From Thermodesulfobacteriota bacterium (GTDB lineage: Bacteria; Desulfobacterota; Desulfobacteria; Desulfobacterales; JAUWMJ01), in assembly GCA_034189135.1 (NCBI GenBank), contig JAXHVO010000086.1, positions 32,501 to 82,307 on the forward strand: 49,807 bases of DNA, given 5' to 3'. This document shows positions 34,432 to 44,100 of this stretch, piece after piece; position 1 is the first letter of the stretch, and each line of letters starts with the position of its first letter. Under the pieces are notes generated by a model. The model worked only from the letters and a program-made list of their open reading frames with translations. It had not been told where the DNA came from and did not search any database. The position numbers were made by a program, and so were the translations under genes.

Positions 34432-36375
34432 TTAATGCCCGGTAACAGTAACAATTGTTGAATTAAATCTTGGCCCGCCACCAATTTCTTGAGGGGTGCT
34501 GCCAATCAAACCGTTCAGTGGCTTTCCCGTCAATCCTTCTAATTGCCTCGGGCACCACACCACCCTCTCAGGAAGGGTGTCAGAAACAGTCGCTTTTGCC
34601 TGAACTTGCCCCCGTTCATTTGCGATGGTAACGATATGGCCCTCCTTTATACCTTGCCGCTTCGCATCTTTGGAGTTTATTACCACCCTGGCAGGGATTG
34701 CACCATAAACCTCTTGAAACTGTGTACTGGTATATTTTGCTGTGGCGCTGTTCAGCATGATGAACTTGCCCTTCTCAATACACAGCGGAGTTTGTATGGG
34801 CAGGGGATTCAAACCATTTTCCGCAGCGATTGAAGAATACAACTCAATCTTTCCTGATGGAGTCGAATAATTATTCTTTGGTTTCGTCTTGAGTGTTAGC
34901 ATCTTTCCGGATTTTAGGGGTTGGAAAGTCCCTTCCTCCAAAGCACTCTCAAGAGCCGACTCCACAGAAACCCAGGGCTCTTCATACAGCCATTCTTCCT
35001 TCAAACCAAGTCGCTCAGCAATTTTTCGCATGACCCATACTTCGCTTCGGCTGTTGGTGATCGGGCGGACGACTCTTGATGAATATTGGACGTAGTTATG
35101 TCCGTAAGGAATGGTCAGGTCTTCTTTTTCTAAATAGGTTGATGCGGGGAGAACAACGTCTGCGTATTGCGTCGTTTTTGTCCAATGCGTTTCGTGAACA
35201 ACAGTAAAAATATCTGGTCGTGATATTCCTTCTCTGAAGGCATGCTGATTGGGAAGCGTTATGGCTGGATTCATGCAACTGATATATATAAACTTGAACT
35301 TGCCACTTTTTACCAGATCGGCAAGAGCGACTTGGCTTACAATTTTAGAGGTTTTAGCGGCGAGAGCTTGACCGGAAATGAGTGGTTCATCAACTGAAAA
35401 GGAACTTTCATTGCTGTAAAAAAATCCCCGGTGTAAACCGAGAAGCGCTGGAATGAATGATACAGCCCGAACTTGGTCGGCGCCCTGGTCGCATTTTTGC
35501 AAACCGATACCTATCATGGTTGTGCTGGGTGTCAAACTGCCATATGCGTCGCCCAACTGCTCAATATACCTCCAGGAAACTCCAGTGATTTGTTGTACCC
35601 TGTCCGGAGTCCACTTGCCGGCTTCCGCTGTTAAATGTTCAAAACCATGAGTCCATTCCTTAATAAACTTTCGATCCATGTAGCCGTTTTGGATCAAATG
35701 ATTCATGACTCCATAGGCCAAGGCAACGTCAGTTCCAGGCATCGGTTGAATCCAAAGATCGGCGCTTTTGGCAGTTTTGCTTTCTCTTGGATCAATAACA
35801 ATAATTTGAGCGCCCCGTTCTTTGCGGGCCTTTTTTGCCAGGGCCCACATGTGCGGTGAACTCACGGCGGCGTTAAAGCCCCAGAACACGACAAGATTCA
35901 TGTTGAGGATCTCGATAGGCTTTATGCCATAGCTGTCGCCATAGTGCAAAGACAGTGCATCATGTCCGGATTTGCTGCATAAAGCCCAATTCGTTTGCGT
36001 AGCGCCAATACTATTCCACAGTCTTTTAGGGAATATTGTGGTTAACAACCCCATGTTTCCAGCGTAATCCAGATATAACACAGACTCCGAACCATATCTT
36101 TCAATGGTTTCACGGAGTTTCTGCGATACTACATCCAGAGCTTGTTCCCAGCTATCCTTCTCAAAGTGATCTCCGTTACGAAGGGAAGGATTTTCAACTC
36201 TATTGTGATGAAGCCGGATATGATCCTTGGCCCCCCTGGGGCAGGTAAAACCCTGTGTGATTGGATTCGTCGGGTCACCTGTTATGGATAAAATCTGTTC
36301 TGCCTTTCCAAGGGTGATTTTTAATGAACAAGTGTCATAACAGTCCCGAGCGCATACAGTCGAAACCTGTTTCAT
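34432..36375 (-). CDS. Molybdopterin oxidoreductase (DMSO-reductase family), cytoplasmic
   Basis: A 647-residue catalytic subunit binding bis-molybdopterin. The N-terminal [4Fe-4S] ligands are CARDCYDTC and a later CPRG; the cofactor-binding parts include WNSIGATQTNWALCSKSGHDA, VVFWGFNAAVSSPHMWAL, VIDPRESKTAKSADLWIQPMPGTDVAL, and the C-terminal MopB domain with GLTGKPLNG. A cysteine at the usual metal-ligand position (WALC) is possible. There is no twin-arginine signal, so it is probably cytoplasmic. No electron-transfer or membrane subunit is adjacent. Substrate cannot be assigned; thiosulfate/polysulfide reductases and acetylene-hydratase-like enzymes are in the same broad group. Confidence 0.9.
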   Translation of the reverse strand: MKQVSTVCARDCYDTCSLKITLGKAEQILSITGDPTNPITQGFTCPRGAKDHIRLHHNRVENPSLRNGDHFEKDSWEQALDVVSQKLRETIERYGSESVLYLDYAGNMGLLTTIFPKRLWNSIGATQTNWALCSKSGHDALSLHYGDSYGIKPIEILNMNLVVFWGFNAAVSSPHMWALAKKARKERGAQIIVIDPRESKTAKSADLWIQPMPGTDVALAYGVMNHLIQNGYMDRKFIKEWTHGFEHLTAEAGKWTPDRVQQITGVSWRYIEQLGDAYGSLTPSTTMIGIGLQKCDQGADQVRAVSFIPALLGLHRGFFYSNESSFSVDEPLISGQALAAKTSKIVSQVALADLVKSGKFKFIYISCMNPAITLPNQHAFREGISRPDIFTVVHETHWTKTTQYADVVLPASTYLEKEDLTIPYGHNYVQYSSRVVRPITNSRSEVWVMRKIAERLGLKEEWLYEEPWVSVESALESALEEGTFQPLKSGKMLTLKTKPKNNYSTPSGKIELYSSIAAENGLNPLPIQTPLCIEKGKFIMLNSATAKYTSTQFQEVYGAIPARVVINSKDAKRQGIKEGHIVTIANERGQVQAKATVSDTLPERVVWCPRQLEGLTGKPLNGLIGSTPQEIGGGPRFNSTIVTVTGH

Positions 36376-36641
36376 CGCACCAATCCTCAGTGTTTTTTAA
36401 TAGGGTTTTTAGGTAATAAAGCCACAAGCAAAGAGAAGCGCCCTGTTGGACACCATATTAGTTAAACTAAAAAGGTGGAATCTCCGTTACATTGGATTAT
36501 AATCACACACATTTCATATCATTTTTCATATGATTTTGTAACACATGGAGAAACCGGGACGAAAATGACACGGATGACCGAAAAAATCAATTTAAATCAG
36601 GGAATGGATATGGCGGTGGATTTTCATCAGGACATTTAACC

Positions 36642-37460
36642 TCACCTTTGCTCAGGGTGACCTTGAGCAAGGCATTGGGTTTCTTTAAGATTTGACTGAA
36701 AGGGTTGTTTTGTTTTCAGATATAAAATGATTGCGATTATAACAAACACAACTGAAAATATTTGGGCAGGTGAAAAATAATCTAAACCCGAGAATTCTCC
36801 TCGGTAATCACCTCTAAGATATTCAATAAAAAACCTGAAAATTCCATACGCATATAAATAAAAACATAATCTGTAGTTAACTCGAATATAAATAATCAAT
36901 ATAAAAAACAAGATAAACAAGAAGATAGAAGAGTATATTTGTGTCGGGTGTACAGGGGTATTCGGCCCGAGCTTTAATGATGCCGGGCTGTCTGAGGGGA
37001 ATAGGATACCAATGGGCAAGGCTGTAGGGGTGCCGAAACAACAGCCTGCAAAAAAACAACCGATTCTACCGAAACCATGTGCCAGACATACAAAAGGACA
37101 GATCAGATTGAGTGTATACAGTAACGGGTAGTTGTTTATTTTCAATAAAGCAAGTAAGGTTATAACTCCAAACATTAATCCAGGCATTACCGTAATACCG
37201 GTAAATCGACTAAAGTCAAAAGCACTGGAAATTTTTCTGGTTAATAATATCTCATCCACCCGGTTACTTAAAATAAAGCCGATAAGGATTGAAGCTGCTA
37301 AATAATAAAATACATGATCAATATAGTGTTTGTTTTCATTTTTTGTGTACAGGTCAAATCCCCAAAAACCGGCAATCAATCCGATCCCTATCCATAAATT
37401 GTATATTGGAATTTGTACGGTATAATTAGAAACAACCGATATATATACTATGGGGCACAT
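36642..37460 (-). CDS. Lgt-like prolipoprotein diacylglyceryl transferase family protein
   Basis: A 272-residue membrane protein with about seven helices. The signature AHGFGRIGCFFAGCCFG corresponds to the HGRIGNFxNxE motif of Lgt, but with Cys in place of the Asn residues. HPTQIYSSIFLFILFF and a late YGIFRFFIEYLRGD match the C-terminal family motifs. Canonical Lgt transfers diacylglycerol to lipoprotein cysteines; this divergent Cys-rich branch may act on another acceptor. Its N-terminus starts near ATG 37460, just after the terminator of the upstream gene. Confidence 0.75.
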   Translation of the reverse strand: MCPIVYISVVSNYTVQIPIYNLWIGIGLIAGFWGFDLYTKNENKHYIDHVFYYLAASILIGFILSNRVDEILLTRKISSAFDFSRFTGITVMPGLMFGVITLLALLKINNYPLLYTLNLICPFVCLAHGFGRIGCFFAGCCFGTPTALPIGILFPSDSPASLKLGPNTPVHPTQIYSSIFLFILFFILIIYIRVNYRLCFYLYAYGIFRFFIEYLRGDYRGEFSGLDYFSPAQIFSVVFVIIAIILYLKTKQPFQSNLKETQCLAQGHPEQR

Positions 37461-37481
37461 TTATTTTTATTCAACCATTTT

Positions 37482-37525
37482 AAAAAGGTGCAATTATATT
37501 GCAACTTGAATCATAATTGCACCTT
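37482..37525 (-). terminator. Intrinsic terminator of the 37622-38020 gene
   Basis: A perfect 13-bp inverted repeat (AAGGTGCAATTAT) with a 15-nt loop is followed on the minus strand by a run of T. It lies between the small membrane-protein gene and the Lgt-like gene. Confidence 0.75.
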
Positions 37526-37621
37526 AATATTAACTCAAGTTTTCCACCTTTCAATTTACCGCTTATCGTCTTGACAGCAACGGAGATCAGGGGTGTAAAA
37601 TTTGAATAAACGATATGATGT

Positions 37622-38020
37622 CTATTCAGCAGGTTGATTTACCGGTGCGTCACCTTTTCCTCCGGAAACGAGTACCATAATAGCAGGAATTAAAAAAAGC
37701 AGCCCACTGGTAAAAAATTGCATGGTGTTATGCAGAGAAATCAATGCAGCAATTATGAGAAGAATACCGGAAAGCCTGGCTTTTTTCTTTATTTCAAAAT
37801 TTCTGAAACCGATAATGCCTCCAACTAAACCCATGGCAGCTTGTAATATGGCCCATAAAAACATAGAAGCGCCCATTTCATTGGCTTCTGTTGCTGTGGC
37901 CGCATCACCCAGCTCGGAAGATAATTCGCCAAGTCCACTCATACACATTCCGGTGCACGCCCCAACTGCAAAGGACATAACGACACCAACAATTGATAGA
38001 ACTAAAATTGCTACTTTCAT
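37622..38020 (-). CDS. Small membrane protein of unknown function
   Basis: A 132-residue protein with an N-terminal helix (VAILVLSIVGVVMSFAVGAC), a short acidic Cys-containing loop, then three helices (MFLWAILQAAMGLVGGIIGF, LSGILLIIAALISL, LLFLIPAIMVLVSG). It resembles DUF4064-type four-helix proteins in layout, but no motif confirms this. ATG 38020 has a strong GGGAGG ribosome site. Single-gene unit with its own terminator. Confidence 0.7.
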   Translation of the reverse strand: MKVAILVLSIVGVVMSFAVGACTGMCMSGLGELSSELGDAATATEANEMGASMFLWAILQAAMGLVGGIIGFRNFEIKKKARLSGILLIIAALISLHNTMQFFTSGLLFLIPAIMVLVSGGKGDAPVNQPAE

Positions 38021-38397
38021 CTGGTAATCCTCCCTTTTATAGTAATTGGTTTGCAGTATAAATATTCAACGGTTTGAAGATCTAACCGCCATCACAATGT
38101 TCTGTAGTTACTATCGGCATAAAAATGGAAAACTTAACTTTTTATTGAGACGGGATGATTAGTTTCTAATTGCCAATCAAGATTTACATGAAAATGCTGA
38201 GGGGTTTTGTTCCAATGTTTGCCAGTGATCTTAACAGGGTGTGTTTTCTAAAAGAATATGACGCGGTTTAAAAACAGGGGGGTAACAGCGAAAGAAAATA
38301 AAAATATTTCTTTAATTAAATCGGGTTATACCTGTAATCATAAAGACCTATATTCTCGAGAATTTTTTTTGAAATGATAAAAAATTACGTTCAAGGA
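38021..38397. other. 377-bp gap, no gene seen
   Basis: Only the ribosome site of the 37622-38020 gene and AT-rich sequence are visible; no ORF, hairpin or repeat was supported here. Confidence 0.4.
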
Positions 38398-39195
38398 TCA
38401 TGCTACCGGATTGGATAGGGTGCCTATTTTATCAATAGTCAGTTTAACCGTATCGCCGGGCTTTAGAAAAACCGGGGGGTTGCGAACAAATCCGACGCCG
38501 CTGGGTGTGCCGGTCAATATCACCGTTCCCGGCAAAAGTGTCATGACAGATGATAAAAACTCAATAATTTCGGCCACTGAAAAAATCATATCCGCAGTGT
38601 TTGTATTCTGCATGACCTTTCCATTTAAAACACATTTTATTTGCAGGGTTTGGGGGTCAGGAATTTCATCTGCGGTAACCAGTTTAGGCCCCAAAGGACA
38701 GAAGGTATCAAAGCTTTTACCTAAAACCCATTGCCCTCCGCCGGCCTTTTTTTGCCATCGCCTGGCAGAAACATCGTTTGCAATTGTGTATCCCAGAACA
38801 AAATCCAGGGCCTTATCTGCAGGAACGTTCTTGGCTACCTTTCCCATAACCACAGCCAGCTCAACCTCATAATCAACCTCCAAAGGATCAAGACACAAAG
38901 AAGGTATGATTATCGGATCGCCCGGATGGTTGAGCGCTGCCGGATTTTTCATAAATAGTACGGGATGCCTGGGAAGCTTGGCGCCTGTCTCCTGTGCATG
39001 CTGGTGATAGTTCAGGCCAATGCAAAGAATGGCAGCCGGGTCAACCGGTGCCAGCAATTTTTTTACGCCTGTCTTGTGTTTCGTTGGTTTAATACCGTCA
39101 TACAAAGGACCATCAAGCAAAACGGCAGTATTATCTGCGTATTGTTGCCCAAAACAAACCGAATCGTTTTCATCGATAAAACGTATGATATGCAT
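38398..39195 (-). CDS. Fumarylacetoacetate hydrolase family protein
   Basis: A 265-residue FAH-fold enzyme that cleaves or decarboxylates beta-diketo or oxaloacetate-type acids with a divalent metal. Core motifs are CIGLNYHQHAQE, DYEVELAVVMGK with metal-binding Glu residues, GYTIANDVSARRWQ, GKSFDTFCPLGP and LTGTPSGVG. Start placed at ATG 39195 after AAAGGA. The exact substrate is uncertain; members include 2-hydroxyhepta-2,4-diene-1,7-dioate isomerase, acylpyruvase and oxaloacetate decarboxylase. Stands alone. Confidence 0.9.
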   Translation of the reverse strand: MHIIRFIDENDSVCFGQQYADNTAVLLDGPLYDGIKPTKHKTGVKKLLAPVDPAAILCIGLNYHQHAQETGAKLPRHPVLFMKNPAALNHPGDPIIIPSLCLDPLEVDYEVELAVVMGKVAKNVPADKALDFVLGYTIANDVSARRWQKKAGGGQWVLGKSFDTFCPLGPKLVTADEIPDPQTLQIKCVLNGKVMQNTNTADMIFSVAEIIEFLSSVMTLLPGTVILTGTPSGVGFVRNPPVFLKPGDTVKLTIDKIGTLSNPVA

Positions 39196-39488
39196 CAAAA
39201 ATTCCTTTCATATTTAGTAACCGTACGGGTTCAAGTCTGCGTTATTCTCCATGGGCTCCACTTTGGAGGCCTATATATATGGCAATATTATTGCTCCTCT
39301 ATCTTTTTTGATTCTATTATAGTCTTTTTTAACCCTAATAGTCAATCAGCTAAATCCTCGCCTTCAGTGCAAACCCATTTGGAATTTTATCTCCAGATAT
39401 GTTTGATCTTTTTTTACACTGGTATTTTCTTGACAAGAATTCAACTTAGCAATAGTTATCCATAACCAACCTTTATAGGAGATATCTT

Positions 39489-39968
39489 TTGACGATCACC
39501 TTAATTACCCTTGGAATTCTTTGTGCCATTGGCGGCATCGTCGGTTGCATCCTTCCGGTGATTCCAGGACCTGCGCTCAGTTTTGTGTCTTTGATTATCT
39601 TATCGTATGCCAAAAACTGGCAGGCGTTTAGCACCGCTTTTCTGGTAACAATGGGTGTGCTGACTCTTTTGCTGTCGATTTTGGACTATGCCGTTCCAGT
39701 ATTTGGCGCAAAAAAATTCGGCGCTTCAAAATTCGGCGTCTGGGGATCTATAATCGGCATGCTGGTGGGGTTTGTTTTTTTCCCGCCTTTGGGAATTTTC
39801 ATCGGTGCATTTTTCGGTGCCTTGGCCGGAGAATTATTTGCCGGAAAGGACAGTAAAAAAGCGCTGCGAGCAGGCTGGGGCAGCTTTATCGGAAACATAG
39901 CAGCTATAGGAATTAAGCTTGCTTTTGCCGGTATTGTCGCTTTCTTTTATATCAAAGCGCTATTCTGA
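39489..39968 (+). CDS. DUF456 membrane protein
   Basis: A 159-residue membrane protein with the DUF456 pattern: GIVGCILPVIPGPALSFVSLIIL, then LDYAVPVFGAKKFGASKFGVWGS, GMLVGFVFFPPLGIFIGAFFGALAGEL and a final helix. The translation start is a TTG at 39489, fixed by AGGAG seven nt upstream and by the family start. A possible promoter (TTGACA at 39430-39435 with a weak -10 17 bp on) precedes it. Function unknown. Confidence 0.85.
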   Translation: MTITLITLGILCAIGGIVGCILPVIPGPALSFVSLIILSYAKNWQAFSTAFLVTMGVLTLLLSILDYAVPVFGAKKFGASKFGVWGSIIGMLVGFVFFPPLGIFIGAFFGALAGELFAGKDSKKALRAGWGSFIGNIAAIGIKLAFAGIVAFFYIKALF

Positions 39969-40373
39969 TGGCGCCGAAGAAAGTTCTTTGTTCACCACTG
40001 AGCTCACAGAGAATATCTTTTTTATTAATTACTCAAGTTTCGCACCCATTTACAACGGTGGAGGCGGAATTTTTAAAACGTCGATTCACCTTGAAGGTGT
40101 GAATCGAGACCGTTATATGATTTTCTTCCAGGGGATATGAATTGAATCGGTTGCAGCGTGTCCGGATATTTGGGATAACGTCTATCCGTTGCTAAACAAT
40201 ATAACAGGGACGGTCTATCCCAAATATACGGACACTGCGAAAAGGGGGAATAGATGACCCACATATCCCCTTACAGAAAAAAATATAACCGTTTCGATTC
40301 ACAGCTGATTTTATATGTTGCGTGCCGTCAGGGTATTACTTTCCGCCAAACCGGGGTGCCAAACTTGAGTTAA
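39969..40373. other. 405-bp gap with two inverted repeats and no gene
   Basis: Besides the inverted repeat at 40158-40235, there is a small hairpin at 40082-40106 (CGATTCA with TGAATCG around a short loop). No ORF with coding features was found. Confidence 0.4.
40158..40235. repeat. 78-bp inverted-repeat element
   Basis: Arms GTGTCCGGATATTTGGGATA (40158-40177) and its reverse complement at 40216-40235 agree at 19 of 20 positions, around a 38-nt centre. No T-run follows, so it is not an ordinary terminator. No second copy was seen in the window. Confidence 0.55.
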
Positions 40374-41021
40374 TTATTTACCTCCGTGAGCTCCGTGATC
40401 TCTGTGGTACATTTGTTTTTGTGCCAGTTTCTTTACGCGCAAAAGACCCGGGCTGTTGTGCATGTACATCAGGGATGAATGATACCCGGCATCTATAAAA
40501 ATGCGCTCCAGTTTATCAAATAGAACGGGACGATCCGGCCAGGTAAAAAGCTTTCTTTCCTGCTCAAGAGATTTCCATTCTTGGCGCAATCGCGGTTTCC
40601 CATCAAACACAGCTTTTATTGCCTGGTCACAAAGAAACATTTCACATACAATCGGTTTCACCCGCCACATGCATCCATGTTTGCCCAGATAGATGCACTT
40701 GAAACCGCTATTGGGTTGCTGAAGTATGGTGCATAAATCCTCTATTTCTTTTGTTTTCGAAGTCATCATATTGACAACCACATCAGCAAAAAAGGTAACA
40801 ATGCCTTCTTTGGAACAACAGGCACTTCGTTTGCTCTGGTAACATTGTTGGCTGCAAATCTGGGTAAAGTGCTTGGCAAGGAAAGTGTTTACTTTATCGC
40901 GAAATAAGAGGTAATCGGTCAGAGCGTTGCTGAGCTTCATCCTTTCAGGCGTTGGAATACCGGCAAGGTACTCCTTTACCATCAGTATGGCATCAAGTTG
41001 CTCTTTTTGATATTCGTCCAT
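40374..41021 (-). CDS. Cys-rich protein of unknown function (YkgJ-like cluster possible)
   Basis: A 215-residue soluble protein with many cysteines: ICSQQCYQSKRSACCSKEG in the first half and CIYLGKHGCMWRVKPIVCEMFLC in the second. The CxxxC...CC and C...C...C...C pattern resembles YkgJ-type zinc- or iron-sulfur-binding domains, but the match is loose. The N-terminal 50 residues are helical. It reads away from the megasynthase gene, separated by 145 bp; no regulatory link is visible. Confidence 0.65.
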   Translation of the reverse strand: MDEYQKEQLDAILMVKEYLAGIPTPERMKLSNALTDYLLFRDKVNTFLAKHFTQICSQQCYQSKRSACCSKEGIVTFFADVVVNMMTSKTKEIEDLCTILQQPNSGFKCIYLGKHGCMWRVKPIVCEMFLCDQAIKAVFDGKPRLRQEWKSLEQERKLFTWPDRPVLFDKLERIFIDAGYHSSLMYMHNSPGLLRVKKLAQKQMYHRDHGAHGGK

Positions 41022-41166
41022 ATGAAAATATTAATACTATTTTTACCGAAAAAATTGCAATACAAAATTTGACTATTGATGCTTGCTATAAAGGCACGAT
41101 TCAGCTATAAACACATCCCTTGAATGCAGAAAACATATAGAAAACCTTTGTTCAACATTTTAGAAA

Positions 41167-44100
41167 ATGAATAACAATTCATCTATTGCCGTGGTAGGGA
41201 TGGCAGGGTTATTCCCGGATGCCCCCGACCTTGATACATTCTGGCAGAATATCATAAATAAAGCACAAGCATCCCGTGAGGTGCCCAAAAACAGGTGGAT
41301 CGTCGATCCTGAACTGATGGTTCATCCTGACCCAATGCCCGATAAAGCGCTTTCCAGTCGATGCTGCCTGATTAATGATTTTCAATTTGATCCGCAAGGA
41401 ATTGACATTGATCATGATATATTGAAAGAGCTCGATCCTTTGTACCACCTAGTTCTCCATACAGGCAGGGCTGCCATTGCAGATTGCCAGGTCCCACTTC
41501 ATTCAAAAAATCGCACGGGTGTGGTTCTGGCGGCAATTGCACTGCCCACAGATGCGTCTTCGGCCATCACCAGAGAGATATTGGGGTCATCCCTGGAAGA
41601 AAAGCTGTTTGGCAGTCGCACGATTCATCCTGTTACCAGGAATCAGTCCCTTTCCTCCAGGGTGACAAGCCTTCCGGGAGCTGTACTTGCCAAAGGCTTT
41701 GGCCTTAGCGGCGGAAGTTATACCCTGGATGCTGCCTGCGCCTCATCTATTTATGCGGTTAAACTGGCCTGTGATGAGCTTTTGTCTCACCGTGCCGATG
41801 CAATGCTGGCCGGCGGCGTATCAAGGCCGGAATGCCTTTATACTCAGGTCGGTTTCAGTCAGCTTCAGGCTTTATCTCCTTCAGGTCGCTGTGCTCCTTT
41901 TGACGAAAGTGCGGACGGCCTTGTGGTGGGAGAAGGTGCCGGTATTCTTGTGTTAAAGAGACTTGAAGATGCCATTCACGAGAAAGACAGAATCTACGGT
42001 CTCATAAAAGGCATCGGTCTTTCCAATGACATGAGGGGAAATCTTCTTGCTCCTGAAAGCAAAGGCCAGGTTCGTGCCATGAAAAACGCTTATCGATCTG
42101 CCGGCTGGTTACCCCACGATGTTGATCTTATCGAATGCCACGGCGCAGGCACACCGGTGGGAGATACCACTGAGTTGCACAGCCTTAGAAGCCTCTGGGG
42201 CGAATCCGGCTGGTCCTCCAAACAATGTCCAATCGGGTCAATCAAGTCGATGATCGGTCACCTTTTGACAGGTGCCGGTGCAGCAGGCATGATTAAGACC
42301 CTGTTGGCCTTTAAACACAGGATCCTTCCACCATCACTAAATTTTTCAAAAGCTTCGGAGAAAAGTCCTCTGCGAAACAGCCCCTTTCGCGTGCAGACAT
42401 CTGCCGAAAAATGGAAAAAAAGAAATGCCGATCTTCCCCGCCGCGCCGCGGTCAGTGCATTCGGCTTTGGCGGAATAAACGGTCATCTCCTTTTCGAACA
42501 GTGGGTCTCAGAAACCGGTAAATCCCTGGTAAAAACAAGGCATCCAGCAGCCAGTATTCCCCATAAACAGGAATCTCCACTTCGTCCCGACCCGCCTGCA
42601 GTACCCACCACCAAACAACATGTCCCCATCGCCATTGTCGGCATGGAAACTATCTTCGGATCTTTAGATTCATTGAGAGATTTTCAGAAAGTTGTCTTAG
42701 GCGGCAAATCAAATATCATTAAAAAGCCAAAAGACAGGTGGGTGGGTTGTGACCATATCGCTAACAGGCACTTGGGCCGACAGGCTTTTTACGGTGGCTT
42801 TATCGATGAAATTTCAATCGACATGGGAGATTTCCGCATACCGCCAATCGAAGTTTATGACATACTCCCCCAGCATTTGCTAATGCTTAAGGTTGCAGCA
42901 GGCGCCATGGCCGATGCAAATCTTCCATTAAGAAAAGAACGCCCTCAAATGGGAGTGATCATCGGTCTTGAATTCGATTTTGAAGCAACCAATTTTCACC
43001 ATCGTTGGAATTTATCCAATTCGGTTGAAAACTGGGAAAAAAAATATCAGCTTGAGTTGAATGAAAGTCAGGCACAAGCCTGGCTTCAATCGCTAAAGAA
43101 AGAATCCGGTCACCCCCTTTCTCATACCCGAACACTTGGCGCTTTGGGTGGAATTGTTGCCAGCCGGATTGCCAGGGAATTTCGTTTTGGCGGGCCCAGT
43201 TTTATTGTTTCCTGCGGAGAATCGTCCGGGTTGCGGGCGCTTGAAACAGGCGTCCGATTTCTTCAGCAGGGCGAAACAAACAGCATGCTGGTGGGTGCGA
43301 TTGATCTTTTCGGTGACGTACGCAGCGTCATTACCTCTAACATGATTATTCCATTTTCTAAACAGGATCACATTCGCCCCTTTGACATATCTGCAGACGG
43401 TACCCTGCCGGGGGAAGGAGCCGCCGCACTTATACTTAAGAGGCTGGATACTGCTATTGAAGACGGTGACAGAATTTATTCCGTAATCAAAGGAATCGGA
43501 AGCGCAAGCGGGGGAGGTATTAAAGAAAGTGTGCCGTCAAAAAGCTCATATATGCTTTCATTAAGGCGTTGTTTTCAGGATGCCGATATACCTCCATCTT
43601 CTGTCAGTTATGTTGAAACCCACGGAAGCGGAGACAGACGGCAAGACGCTGTAGAATCAGAGGCACTTTGCGACTATTTTTCCAAAAATCCGAACCGTAA
43701 TGACAGACCCTGTGCACTGGGTTCCGTGAAACCAAATGTCGGGCATACCGGTGCTGTTGCAGGACTTGCGTCACTGGTTAAAACAAGTCTCAGCCTGTAC
43801 CAGGAAATAATTCCCCCGTTAAATAATTTTATTGAGCCGGTTGAAACCCTCCGGCAAAACACAGCTTTCCATATCCCTGTTTTCCCACAGTTCTGGCTTA
43901 GAGATAGACAAGACGGCCCCCGCAGGGCATGTGTCGCATCCATGACCCCCGACGGAACAACCATGCATGTCGTTCTTGAAGGTTTTGAGTATTTATCGGC
44001 CGAAGATCTATCCGGGCAGACACAAAAAAAGGTTTTACAGGAAAGAAAAAGGCCATTGGGAGTCAGTCCTTACGGAATGTTTGTCGTTGAAGGAGACAGC

